DNA of 64,000 bases from Closterium sp. Naga37s-1 (taxonomy: Eukaryota; Streptophyta; Zygnematophyceae; Desmidiales; Closteriaceae): positions 60,001-124,000 of the forward strand of contig CANJKZ010000548.1 in assembly GCA_947471745.1 (NCBI GenBank). The letters are read 5' to 3'. The position numbers and the translations under genes were made by a program. A model generated the notes under the pieces. The model was not told where the DNA came from and searched no databases. It was given only the letters and a program-made list of their open reading frames with translations. Shown in pieces: positions 28,718 to 40,357 of the stretch (positions are counted from its first letter, which is position 1; each line of letters opens with the position of its first letter).

Positions 28718-29284
28718 GTCCACTCTTGTAGAAGCAATCAAGAAACACAATGAAAAGTACGAAGGCGAAAAGTCGAATTGATGCGAAGAGTCGCGTACAG
28801 CTACAAAGCATCTGGACCGTCGGAGCAGAAGCATCGGGCAGCTGCAGTGGCGAGGATTCTGGAGGGAAACAGGTTTGTAACCATCTAGAGACGGTTCGAT
28901 CTCGCTGCAATAAGGAAATGTACCCCTTACAGTACATGGCTAGAAGGTCGTTCCGTATTCCCCTATACTAATATTCATACGAATGTATTTGCATGTTTTT
29001 ATTATTTCATTCATTTTAAATTCAATCTGACCTGACGTCAATCTTCCGCTGCAATACACTCTGGTGGTCAGACAAATCTGACCGGTGAAACGCAACCCAA
29101 CCTGGCTGCGACAAACGAGAAGACGACGACCATCAACACCGTTGCACTCGAACAACTACTCCAGCGACTTTCGACTCTGGAGCAAGGTTCTCGACAGGAC
29201 CCTTTAGCGAGCCGCGGACGTCACCCCCTGAAACCCGTGCCAACATGGTACCGATGGACCGCTCTTGAGGGGGAATATACCCCC
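28718..29284 (+). mobile_element. 5' LTR fragment and gag start of Copia family B
   Basis: 28735-29065 resembles the LTR at 33270-33623: both have a GCTGCAATAAGG(G/A)AATGTACCCCTTA segment and end near CTTCCGCTGCAA. After it, 29100-29230 reads as the start of a Copia gag (TVALEQLLQRLSTLEQGSR). The gag is cut off near 29280. The U3-like part at 28745-28860 also has an inverted relative at about 29580-29720. Confidence 0.6.
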
Positions 29285-29740
29285 TCTGACCAGATGCATT
29301 TCACAACACCGCTCCAGGAATGCTGTATGTATTCATATGGTCGCACCTCGAAGACTGCGGTGCATTCTGAATTCGCCATCGAAACCCACCAAACTAGCCA
29401 TGTTTTCAAAAGAATACATGTTTTTATATAGGAGTACAAAGGAAATCGAAACGTTGTGTATTCGGTCTAGGGTTTAACTTCAGATGTATTCGGTCCTAAC
29501 TAGCCATGTATTCCGAGGGGTTTATCCCCTTACTGCAGCAAAACACAGCCGTGTGACTCCATACGGTTACGAACCTGTTCGTGCCTAAATCCTTTGTGCT
29601 GCAGCTGCCTGATGCTTCTTCTCCGACGATCCAGATGCTGGCAACCGTACGCGACTTTTCGCGTCGTTTTGTCCTTTCGACTTCGTACTTGCTTTTGTAC
29701 TCTTCAATTGCTACTGATAGGAATGCACAATGCTTCTCAA
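29285..29740 (-). mobile_element. Minus-strand Copia-type LTR fragment in D1
   Basis: In reverse complement it shows the same segments as the family B LTR: GCATCTGGATCGTCGG, GCTGCAGTAAGGGG, then ATACATGGCTAG and a CCTATATAAAAACATG promoter-like box. It is therefore a related LTR in inverted orientation. Short frames on either strand are not genes. Copy in D2: 39202-39657. Confidence 0.55.
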
Positions 29741-29904
29741 TTTATTATTCGTAGGAGATATTAGTAGTTGTGTGATATTGAGGCGGAAGACGAGAAATCC
29801 TGTATTGGTAGTTTGTGATAACTGGAACTAATAATAATGAAACAATTTTTTTATCAGTATAGAAAAGTAACTATTTGGCGGTATACATGTTTACAAACTA
29901 GGTT

Positions 29905-30180
29905 TTTTATTGAGTCGACTCTTGAAGCGGTACTTCTACTGTGTCATGTGAATAGTCATAGGACTATTTGCACTACTACCTGTTGTTGGAGAAAGTAATT
30001 TGACTTATACAATTCAGTAATTCGATACTATAAACACTACAGTAGTATCATAGTATTATTATGTATGCATGTTACTGTAGCAAGTGTCCCTTCGCGTGAG
30101 TAACAGGTAGTAGTGCAAACAGTCTCACGCCTGTTCGCGTGATACAGGAAAGTACCACTTCAGGAGTCGCCTCGATAAAA
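29905..30180. mobile_element. Foldback MITE in D1
   Basis: About 75-bp imperfect terminal inverted repeats: TTTTATTGAGTCGACTCTTG at 29905 onward pairs with the reverse complement of 30150-30180, and TTTGCACTACTACCTGTT near 29967 pairs with 30103-30120. The loop is AT-rich and non-coding. Copy in D2: 39822-40097. Confidence 0.65.
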
Positions 30181-30269
30181 GCTCTGTTCACGAATAGAAA
30201 CACCATAAAAAGGTACATTGCTATGTCAAAGAACTGAACGAGAATGATGGCATTGAACAGAAAGTTGGT

Positions 30270-30440
30270 ACAAGTACTAAACCTAATTGGGTTGTACCCC
30301 ATATGGGCTGTCAAAAAGTGAAAGCGAGAATGGTGAAACTAGCAGTATGCAGGAGTACAAGTAGCAAATCCTAATTGGGTTGTACCCCATATGGGCTACC
30401 CCACTACAGCCTACACAACATGCAACATATAAGTTTGACA
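30270..30440 (-). repeat. Copia C2 3' LTR next to an older LTR fragment
   Basis: The LTR 30309-30440 (minus, TGTCAAACTT...TTTTTGACA, 132 bp) shares GTACAACCCAATTAGG and the GTGGGGTA core with the C1 LTR. A second partial copy of the same core stands just outside it at 30270-30308, so C2 probably inserted into an older relative. A polypurine tract (minus TATGGGGGCG) lies at 30441-30450. D2 copy: 40226-40357. Confidence 0.75.
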
Positions 30441-32482
30441 CGCCCCCATAGGCAAAGTGGGGGAGAACAAGCGGTCCCAAGACCAGTCAAGCAAAACAAA
30501 CCAAGCTCAGGGTGGATCACGAAGTCACCACACACTCTGCGCACAAGCAAATGGCCACAAGGCCATTTCACATGCAGAGTTATAAAATGAGAACAAGCAG
30601 TACAGTGATCAAAACCTAGCAAGTGTAAGCATGCAGGTATAAGTATATAGATCACAGTACAAACAAAGTCAAGAAGTGAGCAAGTGCGGCCAAGTAGGCA
30701 CAAGGCCTAAAACAGTACAGAAACGCTGATGATCACAAGGCTGAAGTGCCTTGGTGAATATATCAGCAGTGTTGGCCCGAGAGGCCACGTAAGCAAGACG
30801 AAGCTGACCACGCTGCTGCAACTCTCGAGCAAGTAACGCAGAGCAATGTGCTTCATCCTGTGCTCCAGTCTGTGCTCCTGACACAAGGCAAGCATGGCCT
30901 TGTTGTCTACATACAGAACTGGAGGAGAAGTAGGTCGCTCTCCCAAGTCGGTCAGCCGGTAGGTGAGCTAGCGTAACTCTTGTGCAGCCATGGCCCCTGC
31001 GTAGATCTCAGCCTCACAACTGGAACTGAGAACAGAAGACGAGCGGGTAGACCGCCAAGAAACAGAACCGGAGCCAAGGCTGAAAGTGTAACCCTGTGAC
31101 GACCGCTGCGTAGCCAAGTCGTCAACCCAAGATGCGTCAGCGTGGCCAGTGAGAACAACTCGACTCCGTCCTCCAAGCACGAGCCCCATGCCCAACGTAC
31201 TGCATAAGTAGCATGACACCCTCTTAGCGGCCTCCCAGTGCTCTCGTCTGTGTCTCCCGGGTGCAACGTAGCGTGCCAGGATGTTGAGAGGGTAAGCAAG
31301 GTCAAGTCGAGTGCAGGTCATCAGGTACATGAGGCAGCCCACATGCTCTGGATACGGGCCACTCGGCTCTACGGACTCGTCCGAAGGTGGAGCTGAGAGC
31401 GAGTGAACGGTAGGCAGAGGAGTGGACTATGGCGAGGACCAAGTGAAGCCGAAGCGCTGAAGGACCTCTTGCACCATGTGTGACTGAGTCAGGGTGATTG
31501 TGTGGCGTGCTCTGTCCCGGGTGATCTGCAAACCAAGATAGCTGCGCAGCTCACCCAGGTCTGTGCACGTGTGTCTCTTCTGCAGCTCCGACTTCACTAG
31601 AGTCAATGCCTCAGTGTCAGCAGTAGCAAAAATCAAGTCGTCGACGTACACGAGGATGTAGAACGGCGGCAGCGAAGTGTTGGTGCTCAGGAACAGCGAC
31701 GGGTCAGCAGTCGAAGGAGCAAACCCAAGAGCCCCAAGAGTCATCCTCAGTGTGTCGTGCCACTCGCGAGGCGCCTGGCGGAGACCGTAGACTGGCCGCC
31801 GAAGGCTCCACTGGGTAACTACAGGAAACGACCCAGTGAAGCCAGGTGGGCGGCGCAGCCAGATCTCCTCGTGCAGAGTGCCCTGTAAGAAAGATGTGCT
31901 GAATTCAAGAGAGTGAAGCTCGTAGTCACGCTGAGCAGCGACGTGCAGCAACACCCGAAGAGTGGTCATCTTCGGGGTAGGGGAGAAGGTCTGGAAGAAG
32001 TCCACTCCCTGTCGCTGACTAAAGCCTCTAGCAACGTAACAGCCTTGAAGGCAGGCGGAGAACCTGGCGGCCGCTTCACCCTGAAAATCCATATGCTATC
32101 GACTATGTTCACCCCAGGAGGGGGAACTGCGTCGACGTAAGTGCTTGTGGACTTCCAAGATGCCATCTCTGCATCCATGGCTGTCTGCCACTGAGAGGAG
32201 AAGGGACCCGTAATCGCCGCTGCGTAAGAGCGCGGGGTCGGGATGTCTGGAGCATCCGGGTCTCCCTCAGGTGCAATCAGCATGGACACGAGATGAGGTA
32301 CAGCAGCAGCAAAGCACTCAAACTCCTCCTGCCTGTCCTCAAGGACGTCCGTGCCAAGAGCACACTCACCCCCGACGGACGGAGGACAGACAGACTCAGA
32401 CTCAGCAACAAGACTAGCGGCGTAGTCGAGAGGACAACAAGCAGCAAAGTCAACAAGCTCAGTAACTAGGGCAGACGCACCA
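30441..32482 (-). pseudogene. pol: Truncated Copia C2 pol (RT and RNase H), D1 copy
   Basis: Minus-strand relative of C1 pol. It begins abruptly at 32482 within the region before RT (matching C1 near 11155) and runs to the end of RNase H (FTKALQPCDHQRFC, stop near 30669). RT is recognisable: IWIFRVKRPPGSPP, YVARGFSQRQGVDFFQTF and catalytic YVDDLIFATAD near 31625-31655. A frameshift near 32040, a stop after 31427 and frameshifts in RNase H (30950, 30885) make it non-functional. It has no gag, protease, integrase or 5' LTR. The junction at 32482/32483 joins it tail-to-tail with Copia family B. Confidence 0.88.
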
Positions 32483-33256
32483 CTTTCAACCCCTTACCAC
32501 AACCCTAGCGCCAACTACAAACCGGACAACAAACCTCTGTCCCCTACAGGATTTCAACTGTACCAGCAGCAACTGGGTTGCCTGCAGTTCGCCTCTGTCA
32601 CCTGCCGACCCGACCTTTTGTACATCGCCTGCCAAGTGGCACAATATTCTCGCAAGCCAGTAGCTGAGAACCAGCTGGACCTGGAGCGCGCCCTGCAGTA
32701 CTTCATCTCCACACCTGACATCGGGCTCTCCTACTCCACGCTGACGACGACCTCCTTCAACCTCAATGGCTACGTGGACGCAGATCATGCCGCTGATCCA
32801 GCGGATCGACGGTCCCGAACCGGCTTCATTTTTCGCCTGTAACCAACCGGACCAATCTCCTGGAACTCACAAAAGCAGGAGCTGGTTGCCTTATCATTGG
32901 CTGAAGCAGAATACATCGTCGCGACAGCAGCAGTTCGCGAAGGCCTGTATCTGTAAGAGCTGCTACAGGAAGCGAAAATTCCAACTTCGCCTACCTTTCG
33001 CCTTTACTGCGACAACCAGAGCGCCATCAAGATCGCGAACAAGCGAGGTTTCGTGAACCGCACGAAGCACATTGCGCTTCGGTACTTTTTCGTCAAGGAC
33101 GAGTTTGACCATGGGAAAGTTGATCTCGCGTACTGCCCAACCACCGAGAGGGCAGCCGATTTCCTCACCAAGCGACTGCCACGTCAGCAATACAAACACT
33201 GCTCTGACCTCACCGAAGTAGTCAAGCGAGTCAGCCCCTTGTGCGTCCAGGAATGA
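32483..33256 (+). pseudogene. pol: Copia family B RNase H end, D1 copy
   Basis: Plus-strand Copia C-terminus: LGCLQFASVTCRPDLLYIAC, YVDADHAADPADRRSRTGF, then a stop near 32840. In other frames follow LVALSLAEAEYIVATAA, YCDNQSAIKIANKRGF, RTKHIALRYFFVKDEF and RAADFLTKRLP, ending at TGA 33256. At least two frame changes and a stop show it is dead. It belongs to a different Copia lineage from C1/C2. Confidence 0.85.
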
Positions 33257-33269
33257 AGGGGAAGGGGAT

Positions 33270-33623
33270 TGTTACGATATGAAATTATATGAGAATGCAT
33301 TCCTGTATGCTGCATTAGCCGACTCTACCGAGTACGAAGTCGAGGAGTCAGAAGAGTCGAAGCGACGCAGCAATCGTCTGACTAAGACCGATGCAGGCAG
33401 AAACATTTGAAATGAAAAGAGCGGGAACATGTTTTGAAACGGGTTCCCGCGCCTCACGGTTTAAAATCGCTGCAATAAGGGAATGTACCCCTTAGAGTAC
33501 ATGGCTAGTCTAGGTCTTTTCGTATTCTCCTGTATTCTTATATAAACCCGACGTATGCATGCAATTATCAATATCAGTCATTTACATTCACTCTGACCTG
33601 AGTTCACTACTTCCGCTGCAACA
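33270..33623 (+). repeat. Copia family B 3' LTR, D1 copy
   Basis: 354 bp, TGTTACGATATG...CCGCTGCAACA, preceded by the polypurine tract GAAGGGGAAGGGGA. It contains an ACCCGACG-proximal TATATAA box near 33540. D2 copy: 43187-43540. Confidence 0.8.
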
Positions 33624-33667
33624 CTATCCTGCGATCAACCCTGAGCGATCCTTCGCTAAGTACCACT

Positions 33668-33672
33668 AGGGT
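33668..33672. other. Rearrangement junction D1/E1 (5-nt filler)
   Basis: D1 matches D2 through TACCACT (33667); E1 matches E2 from TGATCCC (33673). The five bases AGGGT between them match neither parent. Confidence 0.8.
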
Positions 33673-35793
33673 TGATCCCGATGCTTCTGCTCCTGCTGCT
33701 GCTGTGCCTGTGCCTGGTGGTGCTGGTGGCGTGGGAGCAGGGTTTGGTGCAGCAGTGGGTGCAGCAGTGGGTGCAGCAGGGGGAGCAGTACGGGCTATGG
33801 TGGCGGGTGGGGAAGGAACTGCTGTGGCGAGTGCAGCAGGAGGGGGTGACAGTGGTGCGGGGGAGAATTGGGGGGAGCGAGTCGGGGGAGGGGCGTCAGC
33901 AGCGGAGCAGGGGGGCACGGGAGGGGAGGGGGCAGTGGCGCGGGACATGTGGATGAAGTTTGGGGAGGAGTTCAAGATGCTGCCCCGGCAGGGCATGGAC
34001 AGCAGCATGCGGAACCCGTGCTGGCGCGTGCAGGCAGGCAGTGCGGCGGGTAGTGCGGGCACGGAGGGGGGGGCAGGCCCCGAAGTGCACTGCCTGCCGT
34101 ACTTCTTCATCATCGGTGCCACCAGGTGTGCCTCCTCTTGCATCTTTCCCTTTTCTTCTTTCTCCATCTGCCATACCGATCGTCTTCAGTCTTTTCTCCC
34201 AACTGTTTCCTTCCCCTGTCGGCTCCTGCTCTTGCTCTTGCCCCACATACCAGAATGTTGTCCGTCCCTCACTGCTCCTTCTTGCACTCGCCCTCGTACT
34301 TCCTGCTCCATCTCCTTTCCCCTTCCCCTCCCTGTGCACCGTGCGTGTACCCACACACTCTCAGTGCCGCCATGCAGGAAGAATCTGTACCAGAACCTTA
34401 CCCCTCATCCATCACGCCCGCTCTGTCTTGTTCTTCCCTTTTCCACCCCCCTTGTCTCGCACCCATTGCCTGCATGCATATCCCACCCCAATGCCGACAC
34501 TGCCAGGGCGGGCACACAGGACCTGTACCGCAAGCTGACGTCCTCCATCACGCCTGCTCTGTCCTTCGCTTCCCTTTCCCCGCCCTCCTGTCACACATAC
34601 CTATCCCGCCCACCATCCCAGGGCGGGCACGCAGGACCTGTACCGCAAGCTGACGTCCTCCATCATCCCGGGCATATTCCCAGCCGCCATCCCCAACCCC
34701 CAGTGGTAGGAGGACCTGCCTTGCCTTCTCCCCACCTCATGATGAGCACAATTCAACAATCCTTGTCCATCCTTATCCTCGCCCTAGTCAGTTTTTGTGC
34801 TGCCATGCCATCCCATCACAGCAACAATCAATAAAGCACAACGTTTATGACACAATGCCATGATCCTCTCCACCCATCCACACACCACCCCCCTCCCCCC
34901 CCCCTTCCGCCCCACCTCCCTCCTCTTCCCTCCCCATCCCCCACTTCCCGTTTTGCCATGTATGTGTAGCTCGTTCCTGTCTTCGTGCGAAATGGCTCCT
35001 TGCAGTTTCTTCTTCTTTGAATGCTTCCACCAACAGCTCAAATCGCAGTCCTCTGTCTCGTCCTCCCTTCTCTGCTTCCCTGCCTCTCATCCTCTCCCCT
35101 CCTGCCACACAACAACCACCATCCTCATCTCGCCACAGCCACTCCCCTCCCTCCCCTCCTCTCGTCCTCCTCAACTCCAACCCTCTCATGAACCCATGTT
35201 CTTTGTAGAACCTCTCAAGACACAGCCCTTCAACCACGTTGTGTAGCATACATTGGACGAATTCTGACGCGCCGTACCCTCCCCTTCCCCATCCTTAAGC
35301 ATCCCAAACCTTTTAAACTAGGACCGCAACTGCCCGAGAGACACACACCCCCACCCATCACATCTCCCTGCTCGCCTCCACCCCTCCTCTTCCCATCCCT
35401 TCCCCGCGGTTTCCCCCCCACCTCCTCCCCTCTCCTGCCTCCATACCCCCGCTGCCCCATCCCCACCCTCCCTTGTGCAGGTGGGACCGCAACGGAGCAC
35501 GGGACTTTGCGTGGTACGTGTCGCTGTTTGACGAGGCAGCGCAGCACATGGTGAACACGGGGGGCAGCGCGGTGACAGGCGAGGCGTCCAGCACGCTGCT
35601 CACCAGCTCAGGCGTGGTGCTGCGAGGCCACGTGGACGACAGGCACACGGTGCCGCAGCTGCTGCACCTCGGGCTGCCCAGGAGCAAGTTCATTGTCATC
35701 CTCCGGAACCCCGTGGACCGGTTTTTCTCCGAGTTTAACCTCGCTGCCGCTGTCAACCCCTCACCCTCCGTTCCCAGGGACTTTCATAAATAC
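33673..35793 (+). pseudogene. Truncated copy of the sulfotransferase exons (E1)
   Basis: Near-identical copy of 47374-49493. Exon pieces are 33673-34125 (end of exon 4), 34622-34705 (exon 5) and 35481-35793 (exon 6), with splice sites preserved. The N-terminus, transmembrane helix and whole RCC1 region are missing, because the copy begins in exon 4 next to a Copia LTR. A few substitutions change residues (for example LHLG versus LHLV before LPRSKF). There is no promoter or start codon of its own, unless the LTR drives it. Almost certainly a non-functional fragment. Confidence 0.9.
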
Positions 35794-36115
35794 GTGAGTG
35801 CCCGCACTGCACTGCATGACACCGCATCACACTACATCAATTTGCACTGTTTGCCCCCGCTCTACCGTATCTCAATCCCTCCCCGTCCCCTTCCCATCCC
35901 TCCACACACCCGCTATGCAATCCGATCTCGCTTTCTCTATTCGCATCTCTCCCACAATGCGTTCTCACCCTCGAATGGTCCTTGTATATACATGGGGCTA
36001 CAGTGCAATGGAAGGTGAGTACAGGACAAGCAAAGCTGTGCCCAGAACCGCCTTACACGAGCTCGCAAGCCGGCCCCAGGGCCTGCATCAAGCCCCCCCC
36101 CCCAAGTCAATGGGC

Positions 36116-39090
36116 TCATGAAGCACGTCGATGGGCTCCACCCGTGCCGGCCACCAAGGCGGTGTGGGACTTGGCGGTTAGGGCATTGTTGGCCTGACTC
36201 CTTAGCGTGTTGGAGGATGATCGATGGATGGACCACCGCTGGCGGTAGTGCTGGAAGGGCTGGCCGTTTTGCAGGAACCCGGCTCTCAAGAACTGGCCAG
36301 CTCTGCCCGGCTCCGCTTGGAGTTGTTTAGCCACAAGGGTGGCGCACCTGTAAAGGAACTTGAGCTTACCCGATGAAACGTACCCGTACGTCTCCACAGC
36401 CAATGCCTAGAACCCGACCCAGGCCGTCCGGTTGCAGTGGGATTTCTGCTCTTTGGGACGGGTAGCTTCTTGGCCACCCAACCAATGTTGTGGATGGCCG
36501 TGGGGTGTTGCAGAGAGATTGGGTCTGTCACCGTCACATTATACAGGCACACGCCCCCCCGAGTTGGGTTGGCGCATGGCGAGATCCACCCTGAGCCCTT
36601 CAGCTCTTTGTGGACCGTGAGACCGCAGTCGGATGCGATCCTGGTCAATGCAAATGCGCATTTCATCGCGCACAGCAGCATTGTGAGTGCCAGTCCTCCC
36701 TTTGCCGGTCCCGCAGCGGAGCAGATGGTTTGGGAGACGTGGGCCGAGTATCTCTGTCGCGTCGTTCCAGTCACATGCGGTGGGCACAAGGTGTGGCAGG
36801 CTCAAACGAAACACCACGGCTCAGGAGCACCAACACCAACGAAGGAGGGAGTGCGGGCGCTGGCTGTGTTCGAGTAGGGCGTTCAGCTCCATATTCCTGA
36901 GCGGGGGGTTGCTCTCCTCCAGCAGCATAGAATCTTGCGGCCTGCACAGGTAGGCTCACACCCCACTGCGCGTTGAGTGATTCTAAGCCGTCTCAGAGTA
37001 GGTGAAGCGAGGAGGCAGGCTGTGGCGGTGGTTTCTGTCCGCTACAGCCGGGCGTCTTGGGAGAGCTGCTCGGCTGTTAGGGTTTGGGCTGAAGAGCGGG
37101 AAAAGAGCCGCGATGCTAGGGTGCAGTGAGCCGCTGGTGGCGCTGAGTAAATGCGCTGTTGCGGCCGTTAACGCCAGGAAACTGCTCTGCGGCTGGGTAT
37201 GAGAGGCAGAGCCCGCCCAGGGATGTTGGGAGGGAGGTCTGGCGCCAAGTGCGGGACCGCTCCCCAGGGTGGCGATGCAGGGGGGTTGATGTGGCGCGGC
37301 ACACCGATGTGGTAGGATGCTTCACCCCGTTCCGACCATTCCTTCGCAGGTAGGGTGTTCGGCGGAGAAGCATGGAGGAAAAAGGACATGCGGCCGATGC
37401 ATGGAGGAAAAAGGACATGCGGCCGATGCATGGAGGAAAAAGGACATGCGGCCGATGCAGAGGGAGAGAAAGAGGACATGCGGCCGATGCATGGAGGAAA
37501 AAGGACATGCGGCCGATGCAGAGGGAGAGAAAGAGGACATGCGGCCGATGCATGGAGGAAAAAGGACATGCGGCCGATGCAGAGGGAGAGAAAGAGGACA
37601 TGCGGCCGATGCAGAGGGAGAGAAAGAGGACATGCGGCCGATGCAGAGGGAGAGAAAGAGGACATGCGGCCGATGCAGAGGGAGAGAAAGAGGACATGCG
37701 GCCGATGCAGAGGGAGAGAAAGAGGACATGCGGCCGATGCAGAGGGAGAGAAAGAGGACATGCGGCCGATGCAGAGGGAGAGAAAGAGGACATGCGGCCG
37801 ATGCAGAGGGAGAGAAAGAGGACATGCGGCCGATGCATGGAGAGAAAGAGGACATGCGGCCGATGCATGGAGGAAAAAGGACATGCGGCCGATGCAGAGG
37901 GAGAGAAAGAGGACATGCGGCCGATGCATGGAGGAAAAAGGACATGCGGCCGATGCAGAGGGAGAGAAAGAGGACATGCGGCCGATGCATGGAGGAAAAA
38001 GGACATGCGGCCGATGCAGAGGGAGAGAAAGAGGACATGCGGCCGATGCAGAGGGAGAGAAAGAGGACATGCGGCCGATGCAGAGGGAGAGAAAGAGGAC
38101 ATGCGGCCGATGCAGAGGGAGAGAAAGAGGACATGCGGCCGATGCAGAGGGAGAGAAAGAGGACATGCGGCCGATGCAGAGGGAGAGAAAGAGGACATGC
38201 GGCCGATGCAGAGGGAGAGAAAGAGGAGGCAGATTTGGGGGTTGACCTGGGAGAGGGTTTCAGAGGCTGATCATTTGAGCGAGAGGCGCTGAAGGCCGAG
38301 CAGCTCTCCTCCAGGTCACGCTGGAGGACGCCACGCTGAAGGCTGTGGACCCCACGGGACCGCCGAGAACAACACGCAGGCCACTGCTGCAGAGGGTGGT
38401 GCGGGTCGGCAGACAGAACAGAAGCAGGTTTGGTTGAGGGCTGGGTGAGCATCCCCGCATATGGAGATGTTTTGGGCAGAAGGATGATGGCCGAAGTCAA
38501 GGAGTCGAAAACAGCAGAGCAGTCTTGGGGGGGCCAAAGAGCGCCACGTGGTCGCCTCCTCCCACCTGAGTGCCAGCCAGGATGGCGACAGTAGGTTGGG
38601 AGGGCACTGCTTTGAGCCCAAAAGCGAAAAGGAGAGGGGGCCCACGGCATGGCATCCCCCTGGCGAACAAACACCTGTGGCGCTGATGAGGTGGGCAACG
38701 TTGAGTTGAAGGCGGTGTGGAGGATGAGCCGCGAGTGGCTGCTGCTGTAGGACGATGCGGTGACGGGAATGAGGAACTCCTGGGGGCAATGACAAAGCCC
38801 TCGAATACGCCCGCCTCCGCTCTCTTGTAGGCGTTAAAATCGTTACTGGCGTCGAGGTGGAGGGCAGGGTGTGTGTGTGGATGGATTGGGAGGAGTCCTC
38901 AAAGTAGGTTCTGGAGGAGTGGATGATTGCTTCGACCCCCGCCCCTACAATACCCTCTTCGTACCGGATTGGGATGAAGTGTCGGCGCACAAAGGGAGCA
39001 CTGGGCAGCAGCGATCAGGAGGGCCGCTTTTGAAGTGAGGTGGTGGACGACCTTTCTCATGGCCATTGTTCTGGTGAATGCTTTTGAGGT
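36116..39090 (-). pseudogene. Degenerate LINE-like reverse transcriptase with endonuclease-like tail (E1 copy)
   Basis: Minus-strand reading in shifting frames. LDASNDFNAYKRAEAG (about 38815-38860) resembles RT motif A, and VRQGDAM...AQSSALPTYCRHPG (about 38590-38670) resembles motif B. Near the end are ADLAMRQPNSGG / NVTVTDPISLQHP (about 36540-36620) and PLAVETYGYVSSGKLKF (about 36370-36410). These resemble the C-terminal PD-(D/E)XK-like region of a group of non-LTR retroelements. Many frameshifts and stops. The minisatellite at 37372 interrupts it. It corresponds to an intron of the intact gene. The family call is by memory of motif order only. Confidence 0.5.
37372..38228 (+). repeat. 29/32-bp minisatellite, long allele (E1)
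   Basis: Two unit types alternate: a 29-mer with ATGGAGGAAAAAGGAC and a 32-mer with AGAGGGAGAGAAAGAGG, both ending ACATGCGGCC. The right half is a nearly pure run of 32-mers. Open frames in several phases on both strands are artefacts. Confidence 0.95.
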
Positions 39091-39105
39091 GAATGCTTTT
39101 GAGGT
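39076..39105. other. Rearrangement junction E1/D2 (15-bp templated duplication)
   Basis: GAATGCTTTTGAGGT occurs twice in a row exactly where E1 sequence gives way to D2. The parental E2 end (52208-52222) has it once, and D1 has AGGTTCTCG with unrelated sequence to its left. Confidence 0.85.
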
Positions 39106-40357
39106 TCTCGACAGGACCCTTTAGCGAGCCGCGGACGTCACCCCCTGAAACCCGTGCCAACATGGTACCGATGGACCGCTCTCGAGGGGGAATATACCCC
39201 CTCTGACCAGATGCATTTCACAACACCGCTCCAGGAATGCTGTATGCATTTATATGGTCGCACCTCGAAGACTGCGGTGCATTCTGAATTCGCCATCGAA
39301 ACCCACCAAACTAGCCATGTTTTCAAAAGAATACATGTTTTTATATAGGAGTACAAAGGAAATCGAAACGTTGTGTATTCGGTCTAGGGTTTAACTTCAG
39401 ATGTATTCGGTCCTAACTAGCCATGTATTCCGAGGGGTTTATCCCCTTACTGCAGCAAAACACAGCCGTGTGACTCCATACGGTTACGAACCTGTTCGTG
39501 CCTAAATCCTTTGTGCTGCAGCTGCCTGATGCTTCTTCTCCGACGATCCAGATGCTGGCAACCGTACGCGACTTTTCGCGTCGTTTTGTCCTTTCGACTT
39601 CGTACTTGCTTTTGTACTCTTCAATTGCTACTGATAGGAATGCACAATGCTTCTCAATTTATTATTCGTAGGAGATATTAGTAGTTGTGTGATATTGAGG
39701 CGGAAGACGAGAAATCCTGTATTGGTAGTTTGTGATAACTGGAACTAATAATAATGAAACAATTTTGTTATCAGTATAGAAAAGTAACTATTTGGCGGTA
39801 TACATGCTTACAAACTAGGTTTTTTATTGAGTCGACTCTTGAAGCGGTACTTCTACTGTGTCATGTGAATAGTCATAGGACTATTTGCACTACTACCTGT
39901 TGTTGGAGAAAGTAATTTGACTTATACAATTCAGTAATTCGATACTATAAACACTACAGTAGTATCATAGTATTATTATGTATGCATGTTACTGTAGCAA
40001 GTGTCCCTTCGCGTGAGTAACAGGTAGTAGTGCAAACAGTCTCACGCCTGTTCGCGTGATACAGGAAAGTACCACTTCAGGAGTCGCCTCGATAAAAGCT
40101 CTGTTCACGAATAGAAACACCATAAAAAGGTACATTGCTATGTCAAAGAACTGAACGAGAATGATGGCATTGAACAGAAAGTTGGTACAAGTACTAAACC
40201 TAATTGGGTTGTACCCCATATGGGCTGTCAAAAAGTGAAAGCGAGAATGGTGAAACTAGCAGTATGCAGGAGTACAAGTAGCAAATCCTAATTGGGTTGT
40301 ACCCCATATGGGCTACCCCACTACAGCCTACACAACATGCAACATATAAGTTTGACA

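Larger units (their letters stand above)
29185..33667. repeat. Duplicated block D1
   Basis: 4.48 kb block repeated almost exactly at 39102-43584 (constant offset 9,917). It contains Copia family B and C2 fragments, a foldback element and the family B 3' LTR. Only scattered substitutions separate the copies. Confidence 0.95.
33673..39091. repeat. Duplicated block E1
   Basis: 5.4 kb copy of 47374-52223. The offset is 13,701 at the left, 13,700 after a single-base change in a C run, then 13,132 right of the minisatellite, because E1 holds 568 bp more repeat. Confidence 0.95.

Noticed and set aside
33704..34834. A 376-codon frame in E1 as a separate gene
   Set aside because: It reads through the exon 4 donor into intron sequence. 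The part after 34125 is low-complexity and matches the intron of the intact gene.
37116..38698. Long overlapping frames on both strands over the 29/32-bp minisatellite
   Set aside because: Up to five frames are open at once through the same tandem repeat, and none has a domain outside it.
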